Shown here piece after piece: positions 48,395-58,540 of a DNA stretch of 64,000 nucleotides. Position 1 is the first letter of the stretch. The number at the start of each line of letters is the position of its first letter. The position numbers and the translations under genes are program-made. Source of the stretch: an uncultured Pseudomonadota bacterium (GTDB lineage: Bacteria > Myxococcota_A > UBA796 > SXON01); assembly GCA_903900265.1 (NCBI GenBank), contig CAIUMM010000106.1, positions 204,687 through 268,686 on the forward strand. The letters run 5' to 3'. A model generated the notes under the pieces. It had not been told where the DNA came from, searched no databases, and worked only from the letters and a program-made list of their open reading frames with translations.

Positions 48395-51259
48395 ATGTCC
48401 GGGACGCTCTCCGCAGAACAACAGCGCGCCGTAAACATCACCGAGGGCCCGGTTCTCATCATCGCCGGGCCGGGCTCTGGCAAGACGCACACGCTCGTTG
48501 AGCGAATTGTGCACCTCGTGCGCGATCTGCAAGTGCGGCCCGAGCAGATCCTCGTCTCAACCTTCACCGAGAAGGCAGCGTCTGAGCTGATCACCCGCGT
48601 CTCGAACCGCCTGCTCGCCGTCGGCATCGAGATCAACCTCGCCGAGATGTACATCGGCACGCTGCACTCTATCTGCCTGCGGATCCTCGACGATCACCGC
48701 GAGCACACGCGCCTAAAGCGCAGCTACGCGCTCTGGGACCAATTCGACCAGCAGTACGCGATCTATCGGTCGCTCAGGGAGTTCGAGAAGGTCGAGGGCG
48801 CGGACGGTCTGCTCGGCGAGATCAAAGGCTCCTGGCGCAAGGCCGAGCAGCTTTGCAAGCGCTTCAACCAGGTGAGCGAGGAGCTGCTCGACGTCGACAA
48901 GCTAATAGCCTCGCCCGACCCGCGCGTGAAGGGACTAGGCGCTCTCTACCGGCGCTACGTCGACCTCCTAACGGAGACGAACAGCCTCGACTTCTCCCTC
49001 ATCCAGGTTGAGGCGCTCACGCTTCTGAAGACGCACCCAGAGGTGCTCCACCAACTCCGAGACCAGCTTCGCTACTTCATGGTGGACGAGTACCAGGACA
49101 CCAACACAGTCCAAGAGGCGCTTGTGCTACTCCTTGCTGGGGAGCGTCGCAACCTCTGCGTCGTGGGCGACGACGATCAGGCGCTGTACCGCTTCCGCGG
49201 TGCGACAGTGCGGAACATCCTTGAATTTCCTGATCGCATGCCCGGCTGTGCGCGCGTACAGTTGATCGACAACTATCGTTCGCAGCCCGAGATCGTGCGT
49301 TTTTATGATGCGTGGATGGGCAAGCAAGCGTGGAAGCACGATGGCCAGTCGATGCGCTTCACGAAGACGCTGAACGCGGTCCGGCCCGCAACGTCGAACG
49401 CGCCTCAGGTGCTCAAGGTGACCGCGGACCCCGGACTCTGGGAGGATGAAGTCCTCGCGTTTCTGAAGGCGCTTAAGGCGTCAGGACAGCTAACGGACTG
49501 GAACCAGATCGCGTTTCTGTTCAGGTCGGTCCAAAACAAAGCCGTGCTTGCGCTCGCGCGAAAGCTGGAGTCAGCGGGCGTGCCGGTCTACTCACCCCGA
49601 TCGAACCTCTTCTTCGAGCGGGAGGAGGTCAAGCTGATGGTGGGCGCGTTCATCGCGCTCTTTCCGCAGTTTGGCGCGATCGTGCAGGGTGCGTGGACAG
49701 GAGACCCCCCGGAAATCTTCGAGTGGTACGAGGAGTGCAAGCGTGCCTTCCTCGACGTGGCCAAGGCCAAGGAACAGGCTGAACTGCGCGCCTGGCTGGG
49801 CCACCGCCGTAGGGATCACAACCCCCTCACAGAGAACACGGATTACGCCTTCTCCGGGCTGTTTTACGAGCTGATCTCGTTTCCGTTGTTCGCTCGCTAT
49901 CTCGACAACACCAAGTCCCTGGGCGGCGTGCGCGACAGCCGGCCCGCCCACAATCTCGCGACGCTGTCGCGCTTGCTCACCCGCTTCGAGGCCTGGCACG
50001 GGATCAAGGTGCTCAGCCCCGACTTCCTCGACTCCAACCTCCGTAGTCTGTTTGTCAGCTACTTGCGGTTCCTATACGACGGCGGCATCAACGAGTTCGA
50101 GGATGAGGCGGACTACGCGCCGCCTGGCTGCGTAGCGTTCATGACGGTGCACCAGGCGAAAGGGCTTCAGTTCCCGGTGACCGTCGTCGGACTCCCCGCG
50201 ACCGGCCCACGCACGAGTCACACCGACCTCGACGAGGTCCTCCAGCGCGACCACTACCTCAAGCCCGCCCTTGAGCCGCTCGACGCCACCAAGCGGTACG
50301 ACTTCTGGCGGCTCTACTACACGGCGTTCTCCCGAGCGCAGGACCTGCTCGTGTTTACGACGCCCGAGAAGCACGACGGCCCCGGGCGCAAGCTACCCTG
50401 CGCTGAGGTCCGCGATCTTTGCGAGGACACGCCCTCTTGGCGCAAGCAGAAAAAGGCGCTCGGCGCGCTCGCGCTCTCAACACCCGCCAAGGCCGATCTG
50501 AAGTCCGAATACTCGTTCACTTCGCACGTCGCCGTCTTCGAAAACTGCGCGCGACAGTACCAGTTCTTCAAGGAGCTGGCGTTCACCCCCGTACGTTCGA
50601 ACGCGATCTTGTTCGGCACACTTGTCCACCAGACCATTGAGGACATCCACAAGACGACGATCGGCGGCGACGCGCACCGGGTGACGGACGAGCAAGTGGC
50701 GTTGTGGTTCGACGACAACTACACGCAGCTCTCGAAGCGGGAGCGGAGCTACTTGTCGAAGACATCGCTACAGAGCGCTCTCCAGCACGTCCGCCGCTAC
50801 GTGGACTACCGCGCGGGAGACTGGTCCGACATCGTGGGCGCCGAGGTCGAGGTCTCCTTGGTCCAGAAGGCCTACATCCTGACGGGGAACATCGACCTCG
50901 TGCAGGGCGAGGGCGACACGGTGGATATCGTGGACTTCAAGGCCGAGCAGAAGCCCGACCTCGTGCGTGATGCCGCGCGCGTCACTCGCTACCGCAGACA
51001 GCTCGAAGTGTACGGCCACCTCGTGCAGCAGCGACACGGCAAGACCGTCCGAAAGCTGCACTTGCACTACACAGGCAGCGAGTCGTCGGGCAATCCGCGG
51101 ATCACCTTCGACATGGATCAGGCCCGGGTGAGCCAGACCGTGGCGGAGTTCGACGCCGTGGTCGACAGGATCGAGCGTAAGGACTTCGCGATCACCGAGC
51201 GCCCCGCCAAGCTTTGTGAGAGCTGTGACATGAAACACTACTGCGACAGGAAGGGATGA
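48395..51259 (+). CDS. UvrD/PcrA-like SF1 helicase fused to PD-(D/E)XK nuclease domain with Cys cluster
   Basis: LSAEQQRAVNITEGPVLIIAGPGSGKTHTL, VDEYQDTN, GDDDQALYRFRGA; C-terminus VDIVDFKAEQ and LCESCDMKHYC. Confidence 0.88.
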   Translation: MSGTLSAEQQRAVNITEGPVLIIAGPGSGKTHTLVERIVHLVRDLQVRPEQILVSTFTEKAASELITRVSNRLLAVGIEINLAEMYIGTLHSICLRILDDHREHTRLKRSYALWDQFDQQYAIYRSLREFEKVEGADGLLGEIKGSWRKAEQLCKRFNQVSEELLDVDKLIASPDPRVKGLGALYRRYVDLLTETNSLDFSLIQVEALTLLKTHPEVLHQLRDQLRYFMVDEYQDTNTVQEALVLLLAGERRNLCVVGDDDQALYRFRGATVRNILEFPDRMPGCARVQLIDNYRSQPEIVRFYDAWMGKQAWKHDGQSMRFTKTLNAVRPATSNAPQVLKVTADPGLWEDEVLAFLKALKASGQLTDWNQIAFLFRSVQNKAVLALARKLESAGVPVYSPRSNLFFEREEVKLMVGAFIALFPQFGAIVQGAWTGDPPEIFEWYEECKRAFLDVAKAKEQAELRAWLGHRRRDHNPLTENTDYAFSGLFYELISFPLFARYLDNTKSLGGVRDSRPAHNLATLSRLLTRFEAWHGIKVLSPDFLDSNLRSLFVSYLRFLYDGGINEFEDEADYAPPGCVAFMTVHQAKGLQFPVTVVGLPATGPRTSHTDLDEVLQRDHYLKPALEPLDATKRYDFWRLYYTAFSRAQDLLVFTTPEKHDGPGRKLPCAEVRDLCEDTPSWRKQKKALGALALSTPAKADLKSEYSFTSHVAVFENCARQYQFFKELAFTPVRSNAILFGTLVHQTIEDIHKTTIGGDAHRVTDEQVALWFDDNYTQLSKRERSYLSKTSLQSALQHVRRYVDYRAGDWSDIVGAEVEVSLVQKAYILTGNIDLVQGEGDTVDIVDFKAEQKPDLVRDAARVTRYRRQLEVYGHLVQQRHGKTVRKLHLHYTGSESSGNPRITFDMDQARVSQTVAEFDAVVDRIERKDFAITERPAKLCESCDMKHYCDRKG

Positions 51260-53256
51260 CCATGAGCGACAAAGACAAGCCATCAGCCTCGAACACCGGC
51301 GTGGCTGCTGACGGCCTCGGTGCCCCGGCGGACATCAAGGCGCGCTACGTCGTGGAAGCGCGCCCCGACGCGCAGCGCGGTTATCCCGAGCTTTGGTGGC
51401 ACGGTCGGCGGGCCTTTCGCGGGGTGGACTACTTCCCAGCCCAACACAAGGAGACGCACGGCGACGCCGTGCCGTGGACGGACCCCGATCGGCTCGTAAC
51501 CAAGCCGACCGAGTGGCGCAACCAACTGTTCTGGGGGGACAACCTTCAGGTGATGGGGCATTTGCTGCGCAAGTACAGGGGGCAGGTCAAGCTGATCTAC
51601 ATCGACCCGCCGTTTGACTCCAAGGCCGACTACAAGAAACGCGTCCAAGTGCGCGGCGAGACGGTCGATAACGACCGAACCGGCTTCGAGGAGAAGCAGT
51701 ACGGCGATATTTGGAACAATGACGAATATTTGCAGTTCATGTATGAGCGGCTCTGGCTGTTGAAGGGCCTGCTCCACCCGACCGGGAGCATCTTTATCCA
51801 CCTGGGCATCCAGGTGAACCATTACCTTCGGATCATGTGCGAGGAGGTATTTGGCGGGAATAACCTCGTCTCCGAGATCGTCTGGGCCTACGGATCGCCA
51901 AGCGGCGGACGAGCTGCCGGAACCAAGCTGGTGAAGATCCAAGAGTATGTCCTGCATTTCGCTCGGGATTACGCGCATCGAACGGAAAACAAGGTGTACC
52001 TTCCCTATTCAGACAGGTACATCCATGACTGGTTCCGTCACGATGACGGCGATGGAAGGAAGTATCAGGTGCGGCAACGAGGGAGGGCCGCCGACGGCAA
52101 TGTGACACACGAGCGGCAGTATCTCGACGAGAGCCCAGGCGTTCCAGCCTCAACGGTTTGGACCGACATTCAGCAGGTATACGCCGATCCACGTGCCTAC
52201 AAGGACAACCAGGGTGGTCATAGTGAAATCACGGATTATCCGACGCAGAAGCCCGAACGGCTCCTGGAGCGAGTTCTCCTCCACGCGTCCAACCCCGGCG
52301 ACCTCGTCTTCGACTGCTTCATGGGCTCAGGCACAACCCAAGCCGTCGCCATGAAGCTCGGGCGTCGCTTCATCGGCGCGGACATCAACCTCGGCGCCAT
52401 CCAGACCACCACCGACCGCCTGATCAAAGTCGCGAGAGAGCTCAAGGCAGCGACGCCCTCGCTCCTACACGGCACTCAGAAGCCCATCCCGCTCTACACC
52501 GGCTTCGAGGTGCATACCGTCAACCAGTACGACCTCTTCCGTAACGAAGCCGACGCGCGCGGGCTGCTGATGGACGCGCTCGCGATTCGGCCCATCCGTG
52601 CGGGTGGGCTGTGGGACGGCACGATGGGCGAGGAGCCACTCGACCGGCATGTGAAGTTCATGCCGATGAACCGGATCGCCAACAAGGAGGACATCACCGC
52701 GCTCATCCACAACATGGCGAAGGGCGGTACCTTCGCCGAGATGCGCGCCAACCTCAAAGCGCACCCCAACAAGCACGCATTGCGTGTCACGCTGGTGTGC
52801 ATGGGCCACGATCCCGCTCTGGCCGGCGAGCTGGAACGCGAGATCCGGCTTCGCTTTGACGATCCCTCGGTCAAGCTGGACATCGAGGTCTGCGACATCC
52901 TCCGGGACAAGACGCACATCCAGATCAAGCGGCCGACCGAGGCCGACATCTTTGTGAAGGACGGCCAGCTCGTCATCAAGAGCTTCTACCCCGGCAATCT
53001 TCTCCAGAAGCTCTCGTTGGAGAACATCGACGTGAAAGACTGGCGCGATCTGGCGGACAGCGTGTTCATCGACTGGAACTGGGATGGGTCCGTCCTCACC
53101 CCTGGCGCCGAGGGCGTGACGGACATCCCCGCCGGAAAGAATCGCGTCCAAGGCACCTACTCGCTGCCCAAGAAGGTGGGCAAGATCCGCGTGAAGATCA
53201 CCGACGTGCTCTCTGAGGTGTATGAGCAGACGGTCGAGGTCACCCATGGCCGGTAG
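51256..53256 (+). CDS. mod: Type III R-M modification subunit (beta-class amino-methyltransferase)
   Basis: LIYIDPPFDSKADYKKRV (motif IV) precedes VFDCFMGSGTTQAVAMKLGRRFIGADIN (motif I); ATGA overlap with helicase gene. Confidence 0.9.
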   Translation: MTMSDKDKPSASNTGVAADGLGAPADIKARYVVEARPDAQRGYPELWWHGRRAFRGVDYFPAQHKETHGDAVPWTDPDRLVTKPTEWRNQLFWGDNLQVMGHLLRKYRGQVKLIYIDPPFDSKADYKKRVQVRGETVDNDRTGFEEKQYGDIWNNDEYLQFMYERLWLLKGLLHPTGSIFIHLGIQVNHYLRIMCEEVFGGNNLVSEIVWAYGSPSGGRAAGTKLVKIQEYVLHFARDYAHRTENKVYLPYSDRYIHDWFRHDDGDGRKYQVRQRGRAADGNVTHERQYLDESPGVPASTVWTDIQQVYADPRAYKDNQGGHSEITDYPTQKPERLLERVLLHASNPGDLVFDCFMGSGTTQAVAMKLGRRFIGADINLGAIQTTTDRLIKVARELKAATPSLLHGTQKPIPLYTGFEVHTVNQYDLFRNEADARGLLMDALAIRPIRAGGLWDGTMGEEPLDRHVKFMPMNRIANKEDITALIHNMAKGGTFAEMRANLKAHPNKHALRVTLVCMGHDPALAGELEREIRLRFDDPSVKLDIEVCDILRDKTHIQIKRPTEADIFVKDGQLVIKSFYPGNLLQKLSLENIDVKDWRDLADSVFIDWNWDGSVLTPGAEGVTDIPAGKNRVQGTYSLPKKVGKIRVKITDVLSEVYEQTVEVTHGR

Positions 53257-55987
53257 GGCAAAGAAGCAAGCCGTCAAGGAGGAGATTGGTCTCGACGAGC
53301 TCTTCCACGGTGAGCTGTGGCTCTGGTACGCGCAGCAGCGTCGCTCGATCCGCGCTCACTACAACCCGCTGACGCGCCGGTTTCTCGACTACAACGCCCC
53401 GCTCGACCCACGCACGCCGCGGTTCCTCCGGCAGCCACAGTCCGAGGCTCTGGAGATGTACGTGTTCCTCAAGGAGAACATGGTCGCCAAGGACAAGGGG
53501 GGCCACAAGCACGCGCCCTTGCCCGTGCATGACATCTTCGACCGCTGGTTCCACAAGCAGACCCCGTTCGCATTGCGCCCGGAGGTCGGCCTGAGTCGGA
53601 CCAAGCAGCAGCAACTGGTCCGATCCACCTTCAACGAGCAGGTCTTCCAGAAAACCTATTCCAGAATGAAGGAACAGGCCGGCTCGGATGCGTATGCCAA
53701 CTACATCTTCGCGCTCACGATGGGCACCGGGAAGACGTTGTTGATGCTGACCTGCATCTTCTACGATTTCCTGCTCGCTGACCGCTACCCGGACGCGCCT
53801 CACTACGCGCGCAACGCGCTCATCTTCGCGCCTGATCTCACGGTGCTGCAAAGCCTGCGGGCCGACATAGAGCAGTTTGACCGGGTCAAGGTCATCCCCA
53901 GCGACTATCTGCACATCTTCGACGGAGTCACGCCACACTTTCTTCAGGAACCCGGCGACACGCTCGACGGAGTGGCACCGCGCTTCAACATCGTGGTCAG
54001 CAACGCCCAAAAGGTCATTCTGAAACGCAATCACAAGGCCAGAGCCGATGCCACCGGCGACAGCGCCGAGGCCAAGGTCCGCCGCGCCGACAACGCCCTG
54101 TTCAAGGGGACGGGGCGCACGTACACGCCGAGCGAGGCCGACAAGGACCTGAGCGAGCTGCTGGACCTCCCGGCAGAGAAGCGACAGGCCGAGCTGGTGA
54201 CCAACCGCCGGTACGAGATCCTCCGCGGGATGACCGACCTCGGCGTGTTCATCGACGAGGCGCACCATGCATACGGTGCCGCGTTGAAGCGCGACATGGA
54301 CACCACCGAGCCGACAAGTCTGCGAAATACGGTGAACCGTCTGCACGCCGACCTATCTGCCAAGGGCACGCGGATGGTGGGCTGCTACAACTTCACAGGC
54401 ACGCCCTACGCAGACGGCGAGGTGTTCCCCGAGGTCGTCTACACCTACGGGCTCAAGATGGCGGTCGACAACGAGTACCTCAAGAAGGTCAAGGTGATCG
54501 ACGAGGACCAGCTTCGCGTCAAGGAGCCCGAGTTCTTGGCAGACGCCATCGACCACTTTATGAAGACCCACAAGGGCAAACGGTACGAGGGGATGCTGCC
54601 CAAGTTGGCGATCTTCGGCACAGGAGTCGAGGATCTGCGCACCCGGGTGTATGACGCCGTCGTGGCGGCAATCTCAAAGTATAAGCTCACCGGCCGATCC
54701 GTACTCGTGAACGTCCAGGACAGCACCGAGACTGAGTTGGAGCGCTTCCGGACGCTCGACACGCCCGCATCGGACGTGCAGTTCATCTTGCTGATCGGCA
54801 AGGGACGCGAGGGCTGGAATTGCCGGTCGCTGTTTGGGGTGTTGTTGTACCGCGAGCCCCGGTCGAGGGTGTTTGTGCTCCAGGCCTCGACGCGATGTCT
54901 GCGATCCATCGCGTGCCCCCCCCAGCAGACAGGGTTCATCTACCTCTCCAAGGCCTGTCGGGCGTTGCTCGATCAAGAGCTGGCAGCGAACTACAAGGTG
55001 ACGGTTGGAGATCTGGGCGGGGGTAGCGAGAACACCGAGCCGACGCTGGAGGTGCGCGCAAGGGCGCCCGTGCCCGAGGTCCACATCGTCCGTACGCTGC
55101 ACAAGTGGGACGTCACCCGGGTCACGTCGCCCAAGCCGCCCACGCTCACGGTGACGCCGGAACTGCTCGAGCGGTACCGCATCATTCAGACCGAGACAGA
55201 TGGACTTCGGGCGAACGACGAGCACGCCGTGCGGCTCATGACCGAGATCAAGCGCCCCCAGCGGCGCTACTCCGCGATCATGCTCTGCTCAGAGATCGCA
55301 CGATACCTCGGGGAGATCGGCCCGATCGAGGTGGAAGGCCTCCTGGAGCGGATGGAAGGCGGAATCGACGGGGTTCTGGAGCACGTGAACCAACACAACG
55401 GGCTGCTTTACGACTGTGTCATCCCGAAGGTCTTCGCCGAGTTCTACCGCTGTCGCTCCTACACCCTCCCCGAGCCCGCCTCCGTGCCGCTCGTCCGCGA
55501 CCCGGGCGCCGTCTATCGCATGAAGTCCCAGCCAGGTCTTGTGATTCAGCTCCCGGACGATGAAACGGACGGTGATCGCAGCTTTCACCTTGACACCTAC
55601 GTCTTCGACTCAGGGTCAGAGCGAAAATTCTTCGAGGCGCTCCTCGCGAGCGATAAGGTAAAAAGCATTTACTTTACAGGGATGCTCACTCAGAACCAGT
55701 CCGACTTCTTCATCGACTACTTGGATCCAACCCAGAAAAACGAGCCCCGAAGGTACTTCCCTGACTTCCTCGTCGAGCTCACTGACGGGCGAAGAATTAT
55801 TTACGAGGTGAAGCCAAGAGTAAACATTCCCCGTGAGGTCGAGCAGGCCAAGGCCAAGGCCACCGAAGCCCTGGCGAAGGCGAGTGAGCGTATGACCTAC
55901 GTCTTCGTTCCCAGCGAGGAGGCGGACAAGGGCAATTCGCTCGACTTCTTGGCGGAGCAGTCGCAGGCGCTGCTACCCGGGCGGTAG
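53246..55987 (+). CDS. res: Type III R-M restriction subunit (Res: SF2 helicase + endonuclease)
   Basis: FALTMGTGKTLLMLTCIFYDFL, VFIDEAHHAYG, GREGWNCRSLFGVLLYREPRS; C-terminal PDFLVELTDGRRIIYEVK nuclease motif. Confidence 0.9.
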   Translation: MAGRAKKQAVKEEIGLDELFHGELWLWYAQQRRSIRAHYNPLTRRFLDYNAPLDPRTPRFLRQPQSEALEMYVFLKENMVAKDKGGHKHAPLPVHDIFDRWFHKQTPFALRPEVGLSRTKQQQLVRSTFNEQVFQKTYSRMKEQAGSDAYANYIFALTMGTGKTLLMLTCIFYDFLLADRYPDAPHYARNALIFAPDLTVLQSLRADIEQFDRVKVIPSDYLHIFDGVTPHFLQEPGDTLDGVAPRFNIVVSNAQKVILKRNHKARADATGDSAEAKVRRADNALFKGTGRTYTPSEADKDLSELLDLPAEKRQAELVTNRRYEILRGMTDLGVFIDEAHHAYGAALKRDMDTTEPTSLRNTVNRLHADLSAKGTRMVGCYNFTGTPYADGEVFPEVVYTYGLKMAVDNEYLKKVKVIDEDQLRVKEPEFLADAIDHFMKTHKGKRYEGMLPKLAIFGTGVEDLRTRVYDAVVAAISKYKLTGRSVLVNVQDSTETELERFRTLDTPASDVQFILLIGKGREGWNCRSLFGVLLYREPRSRVFVLQASTRCLRSIACPPQQTGFIYLSKACRALLDQELAANYKVTVGDLGGGSENTEPTLEVRARAPVPEVHIVRTLHKWDVTRVTSPKPPTLTVTPELLERYRIIQTETDGLRANDEHAVRLMTEIKRPQRRYSAIMLCSEIARYLGEIGPIEVEGLLERMEGGIDGVLEHVNQHNGLLYDCVIPKVFAEFYRCRSYTLPEPASVPLVRDPGAVYRMKSQPGLVIQLPDDETDGDRSFHLDTYVFDSGSERKFFEALLASDKVKSIYFTGMLTQNQSDFFIDYLDPTQKNEPRRYFPDFLVELTDGRRIIYEVKPRVNIPREVEQAKAKATEALAKASERMTYVFVPSEEADKGNSLDFLAEQSQALLPGR

Positions 55988-56066
55988 CGTGAATACGGAC
56001 GCCGGAGCGAATGCCGGCGCTACTTCTTCTTCTGCTTCACCTCCAGCCTACTTTATAAAGCGCCGC

Positions 56067-56122
56067 GCGCTACTCCTTGGGCTCTTGGTACATCGCTTGG
56101 TTGGGCATATCGGCGATGTAGG
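56067..56122. repeat. Right copy of 56-bp direct repeat flanking the island
   Basis: 54/56 identical to 32978..33033; overlaps the 3' end of the gene at 56070..57722. Confidence 0.92.
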
Positions 56123-57722
56123 CGCGCAGCTCGGCGTCGTAGGCGCCGGTGTTCATGTTCCAGATCGCCTGCAGGCGCTCGGCGCTGAACAACGGCCCGG
56201 AGATGATCTGCTGCATCGGGCCGTACCAAGCGCGCAAGTGCGCGTCGAGGCCGTCCAAAGATCCGCTGCGCCGCGCTTCGACGTAAGCCAGCGGCACCGC
56301 CCGATACAAGTGGCCGGACATCTCCAGCTTGCCGTCCCGGTCGGGCAGCCGCGCCATCAACGCATCGGCGATGCCCAACAGATCGACGTACAGCACGTCC
56401 GGGCCGGCAAAGTACGCGGTTTTTCCGCTGTTGCCGTTGACCACCACGTAGCGGGCCGTCGGATCGCTTGCGTGCAATTGTTCGGCGGCCGCGCGGTCGT
56501 CCAAGCCTTCCACGGACCAAGAGTGCGCGGAGAGCGGGCCTCGGCTGCCGATCAGCGCCTCGTAATAGCCACAGTTGAAGCGCTGCAGTCGGATGCCGCC
56601 GTTCCGTACGATCGCGAGGCGGTTCTGCTCGCGGGTCTGGATGACGAGGTGCTGCTCGGTGAGCGGCTGCACCACAAAGCGCGCGGCGAGGATCACAGCG
56701 ACACCGACGGTCAGCGCCTCGGGGCTGCGCGCCCACGCGCGGTCTCGCACCGCAAGCGTCAGCGCCGCGACCGACAGGAAGAACGGCGACGCCCAATGGC
56801 GACCGGCCATGAAATCCCCGCCTACGTAAACCACATACACGCAGTACAACGCCGCGCCGAATAGCAACAACCGCGTCCATACCGGCACCCGCAGCAGCCC
56901 AAGCGACCCGGCAACCGCAGCGACCAATCCAAGCAGCGTCACCACATCATTTCGCGCCATGTCGGCCAAGTACCAGCCGCCAAGGCGCAGGTACTGCAGG
57001 AGCGGCACGCCGCCGTTCAGCTTGGCGTACTTGGGGTTCGGGAACGGCGTCCCGTAATAGAACAAGGAGAACGCCAACCACAGCAGCAGCGGCGATGCGC
57101 CCAGCACGATCGGGCCCAACTGCAAGCCCCGCCCGCGGCGTAGATCCCGCAGCCACAGCCAGCCCAACGTAGGAGCAAACAGCAAAAAGCTGTCGAGGCG
57201 CGTGGCTGCGCACAGCGCAGCGGTCAAACACAGCGCGAACCACGGCACCTCAGCTTCGTCGCGGCTGACGCGCTCGGCGAACAACGCGATGAACAGGTAC
57301 AAAAACGGGTTTTCAAGACCCGAGTTGGTGTAGTCGGTGAACGCCTGCGAGCACAGCAGCGGCGCCACAAAGCCGCCGATCAACACCATCGGCTGCGAGC
57401 GCAAGCGCCCGGCGATGATCGCGACCGCGGCGGTGCTGGAGACGGCCGAGAGCGTCCAACTGGCCCACCCGATATTGGAAAAAACAGTGTGCAACGGGAT
57501 CAGCGCCAACACCCAAAGCGGGTTGGTGTACACCTGCACCCGCTCGTCGATGTTCCAGCGCAGGCCGTAGCCGTGTACAAAGTTGTCCACCACGCGGAAC
57601 GAGATGAACGCGTCTTCGTCGAGGTACGCGACGCCCAGCGAGAGCAGCAAGAAGCCGATCACAACCGCGACGTACACGCGGCTGTGAAATCGGTCGTCGG
57701 AACGCGGCTCAGGTGCGGTCAA
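56070..57722 (-). CDS. Polytopic membrane glycosyltransferase-like protein (GT-C/GT39-like)
   Basis: DEDAFISFRVVDNFVHGYGLRWNIDERVQVYTNPLWVLALIPLH; many TM segments. Confidence 0.75.
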   Translation of the reverse strand: MTAPEPRSDDRFHSRVYVAVVIGFLLLSLGVAYLDEDAFISFRVVDNFVHGYGLRWNIDERVQVYTNPLWVLALIPLHTVFSNIGWASWTLSAVSSTAAVAIIAGRLRSQPMVLIGGFVAPLLCSQAFTDYTNSGLENPFLYLFIALFAERVSRDEAEVPWFALCLTAALCAATRLDSFLLFAPTLGWLWLRDLRRGRGLQLGPIVLGASPLLLWLAFSLFYYGTPFPNPKYAKLNGGVPLLQYLRLGGWYLADMARNDVVTLLGLVAAVAGSLGLLRVPVWTRLLLFGAALYCVYVVYVGGDFMAGRHWASPFFLSVAALTLAVRDRAWARSPEALTVGVAVILAARFVVQPLTEQHLVIQTREQNRLAIVRNGGIRLQRFNCGYYEALIGSRGPLSAHSWSVEGLDDRAAAEQLHASDPTARYVVVNGNSGKTAYFAGPDVLYVDLLGIADALMARLPDRDGKLEMSGHLYRAVPLAYVEARRSGSLDGLDAHLRAWYGPMQQIISGPLFSAERLQAIWNMNTGAYDAELRAYIADMPNQAMYQEPKE

Positions 57723-57746
57723 GGGGGCCTCCTCGGCCGCGACCCG

Positions 57747-58487
57747 CTAACGCGATGCACCCGCCGGGGTACACCCGCTGTCCAGCCACGCGATCAGCGC
57801 GTCGGCCCCGCCGATGTGCGCGCCGTCCACGAACACCTGCGGCGTGGTGCGCGCGCCGGGCAGCGCTCGCAAGATGCGCGGCGAGGTCGGCAGCTCGCTG
57901 TACGAAATGCCGTGCACGGTCAGCGCGGCCTTCGCACGGTCGCAGTGGCTGCAGCCGGGGCGCGTGAACAGCACCACGTCATGGGGCGCGCGCCCGCCGA
58001 GGTACGCCAACATCGTGTCTGCATCCGACACCCGGAACGGGTCGCCGGGGACGTCGTCCTCGATGAACATCTTCTCAATCACGCCGTCGCGAACGAGCAT
58101 CGAATACCGCCAGGAACGCCGACCGAAGCCGAGGGCGTCTTTGTCGACGAGCATGCCCATCTGCTCGGTGAAGTCCCCGTTGCCGTCGGGCACGAAGGTG
58201 ATGCGCGCGGCGTCCTGATCGGCCTTCCACGCGCCCATCACAAACGCGTCGTTGACCGAAACGCAGAGGATGTCGTCCACGCCGAGGCCTACGAAGGTGT
58301 CGCAGAGCTCGTTGTAGCGGGGGACGTGCGCGCTGGAGCACGTCGGCGTGAACGCGCCGGGGAGCGAAAAGACGACGACGGTCTTGCCGGCGAACAGCTC
58401 GGCGGTGGTGACGTCCTGCCATGCGCTGCCGGCGCGGGTGTGGAAGGTGACTTCGGGGACATTCTGGCCTTCACGATTCTGGAACAT
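57747..58487 (-). CDS. Hybrid peroxiredoxin (Prx5)-glutaredoxin
   Basis: [25 protein letters not shown] plus C-terminal [19 protein letters not shown]...[18 protein letters not shown]. Confidence 0.93.
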   Translation of the reverse strand: MFQNREGQNVPEVTFHTRAGSAWQDVTTAELFAGKTVVVFSLPGAFTPTCSSAHVPRYNELCDTFVGLGVDDILCVSVNDAFVMGAWKADQDAARITFVPDGNGDFTEQMGMLVDKDALGFGRRSWRYSMLVRDGVIEKMFIEDDVPGDPFRVSDADTMLAYLGGRAPHDVVLFTRPGCSHCDRAKAALTVHGISYSELPTSPRILRALPGARTTPQVFVDGAHIGGADALIAWLDSGCTPAGASR

Positions 58488-58540
58488 AGGTTCTCCTGTA
58501 GGTTTTGACGGATATTTTGACTGAGAGCGGATTGAGAATT

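Larger units (their letters stand above)
33034..56066. mobile_element. ~23 kb genomic island between 56-bp direct repeats (no integrase recognised)
   Basis: Bounded by duplicated gene 3' end; contains an atypical biosynthetic cluster and a type III R-M operon. Confidence 0.75.

Noticed and set aside
32978-56122. Interpreting the 56-bp repeats as transposon terminal inverted repeats
   Set aside because: They are in direct, not inverted, orientation and one copy is the coding 3' end of a gene.
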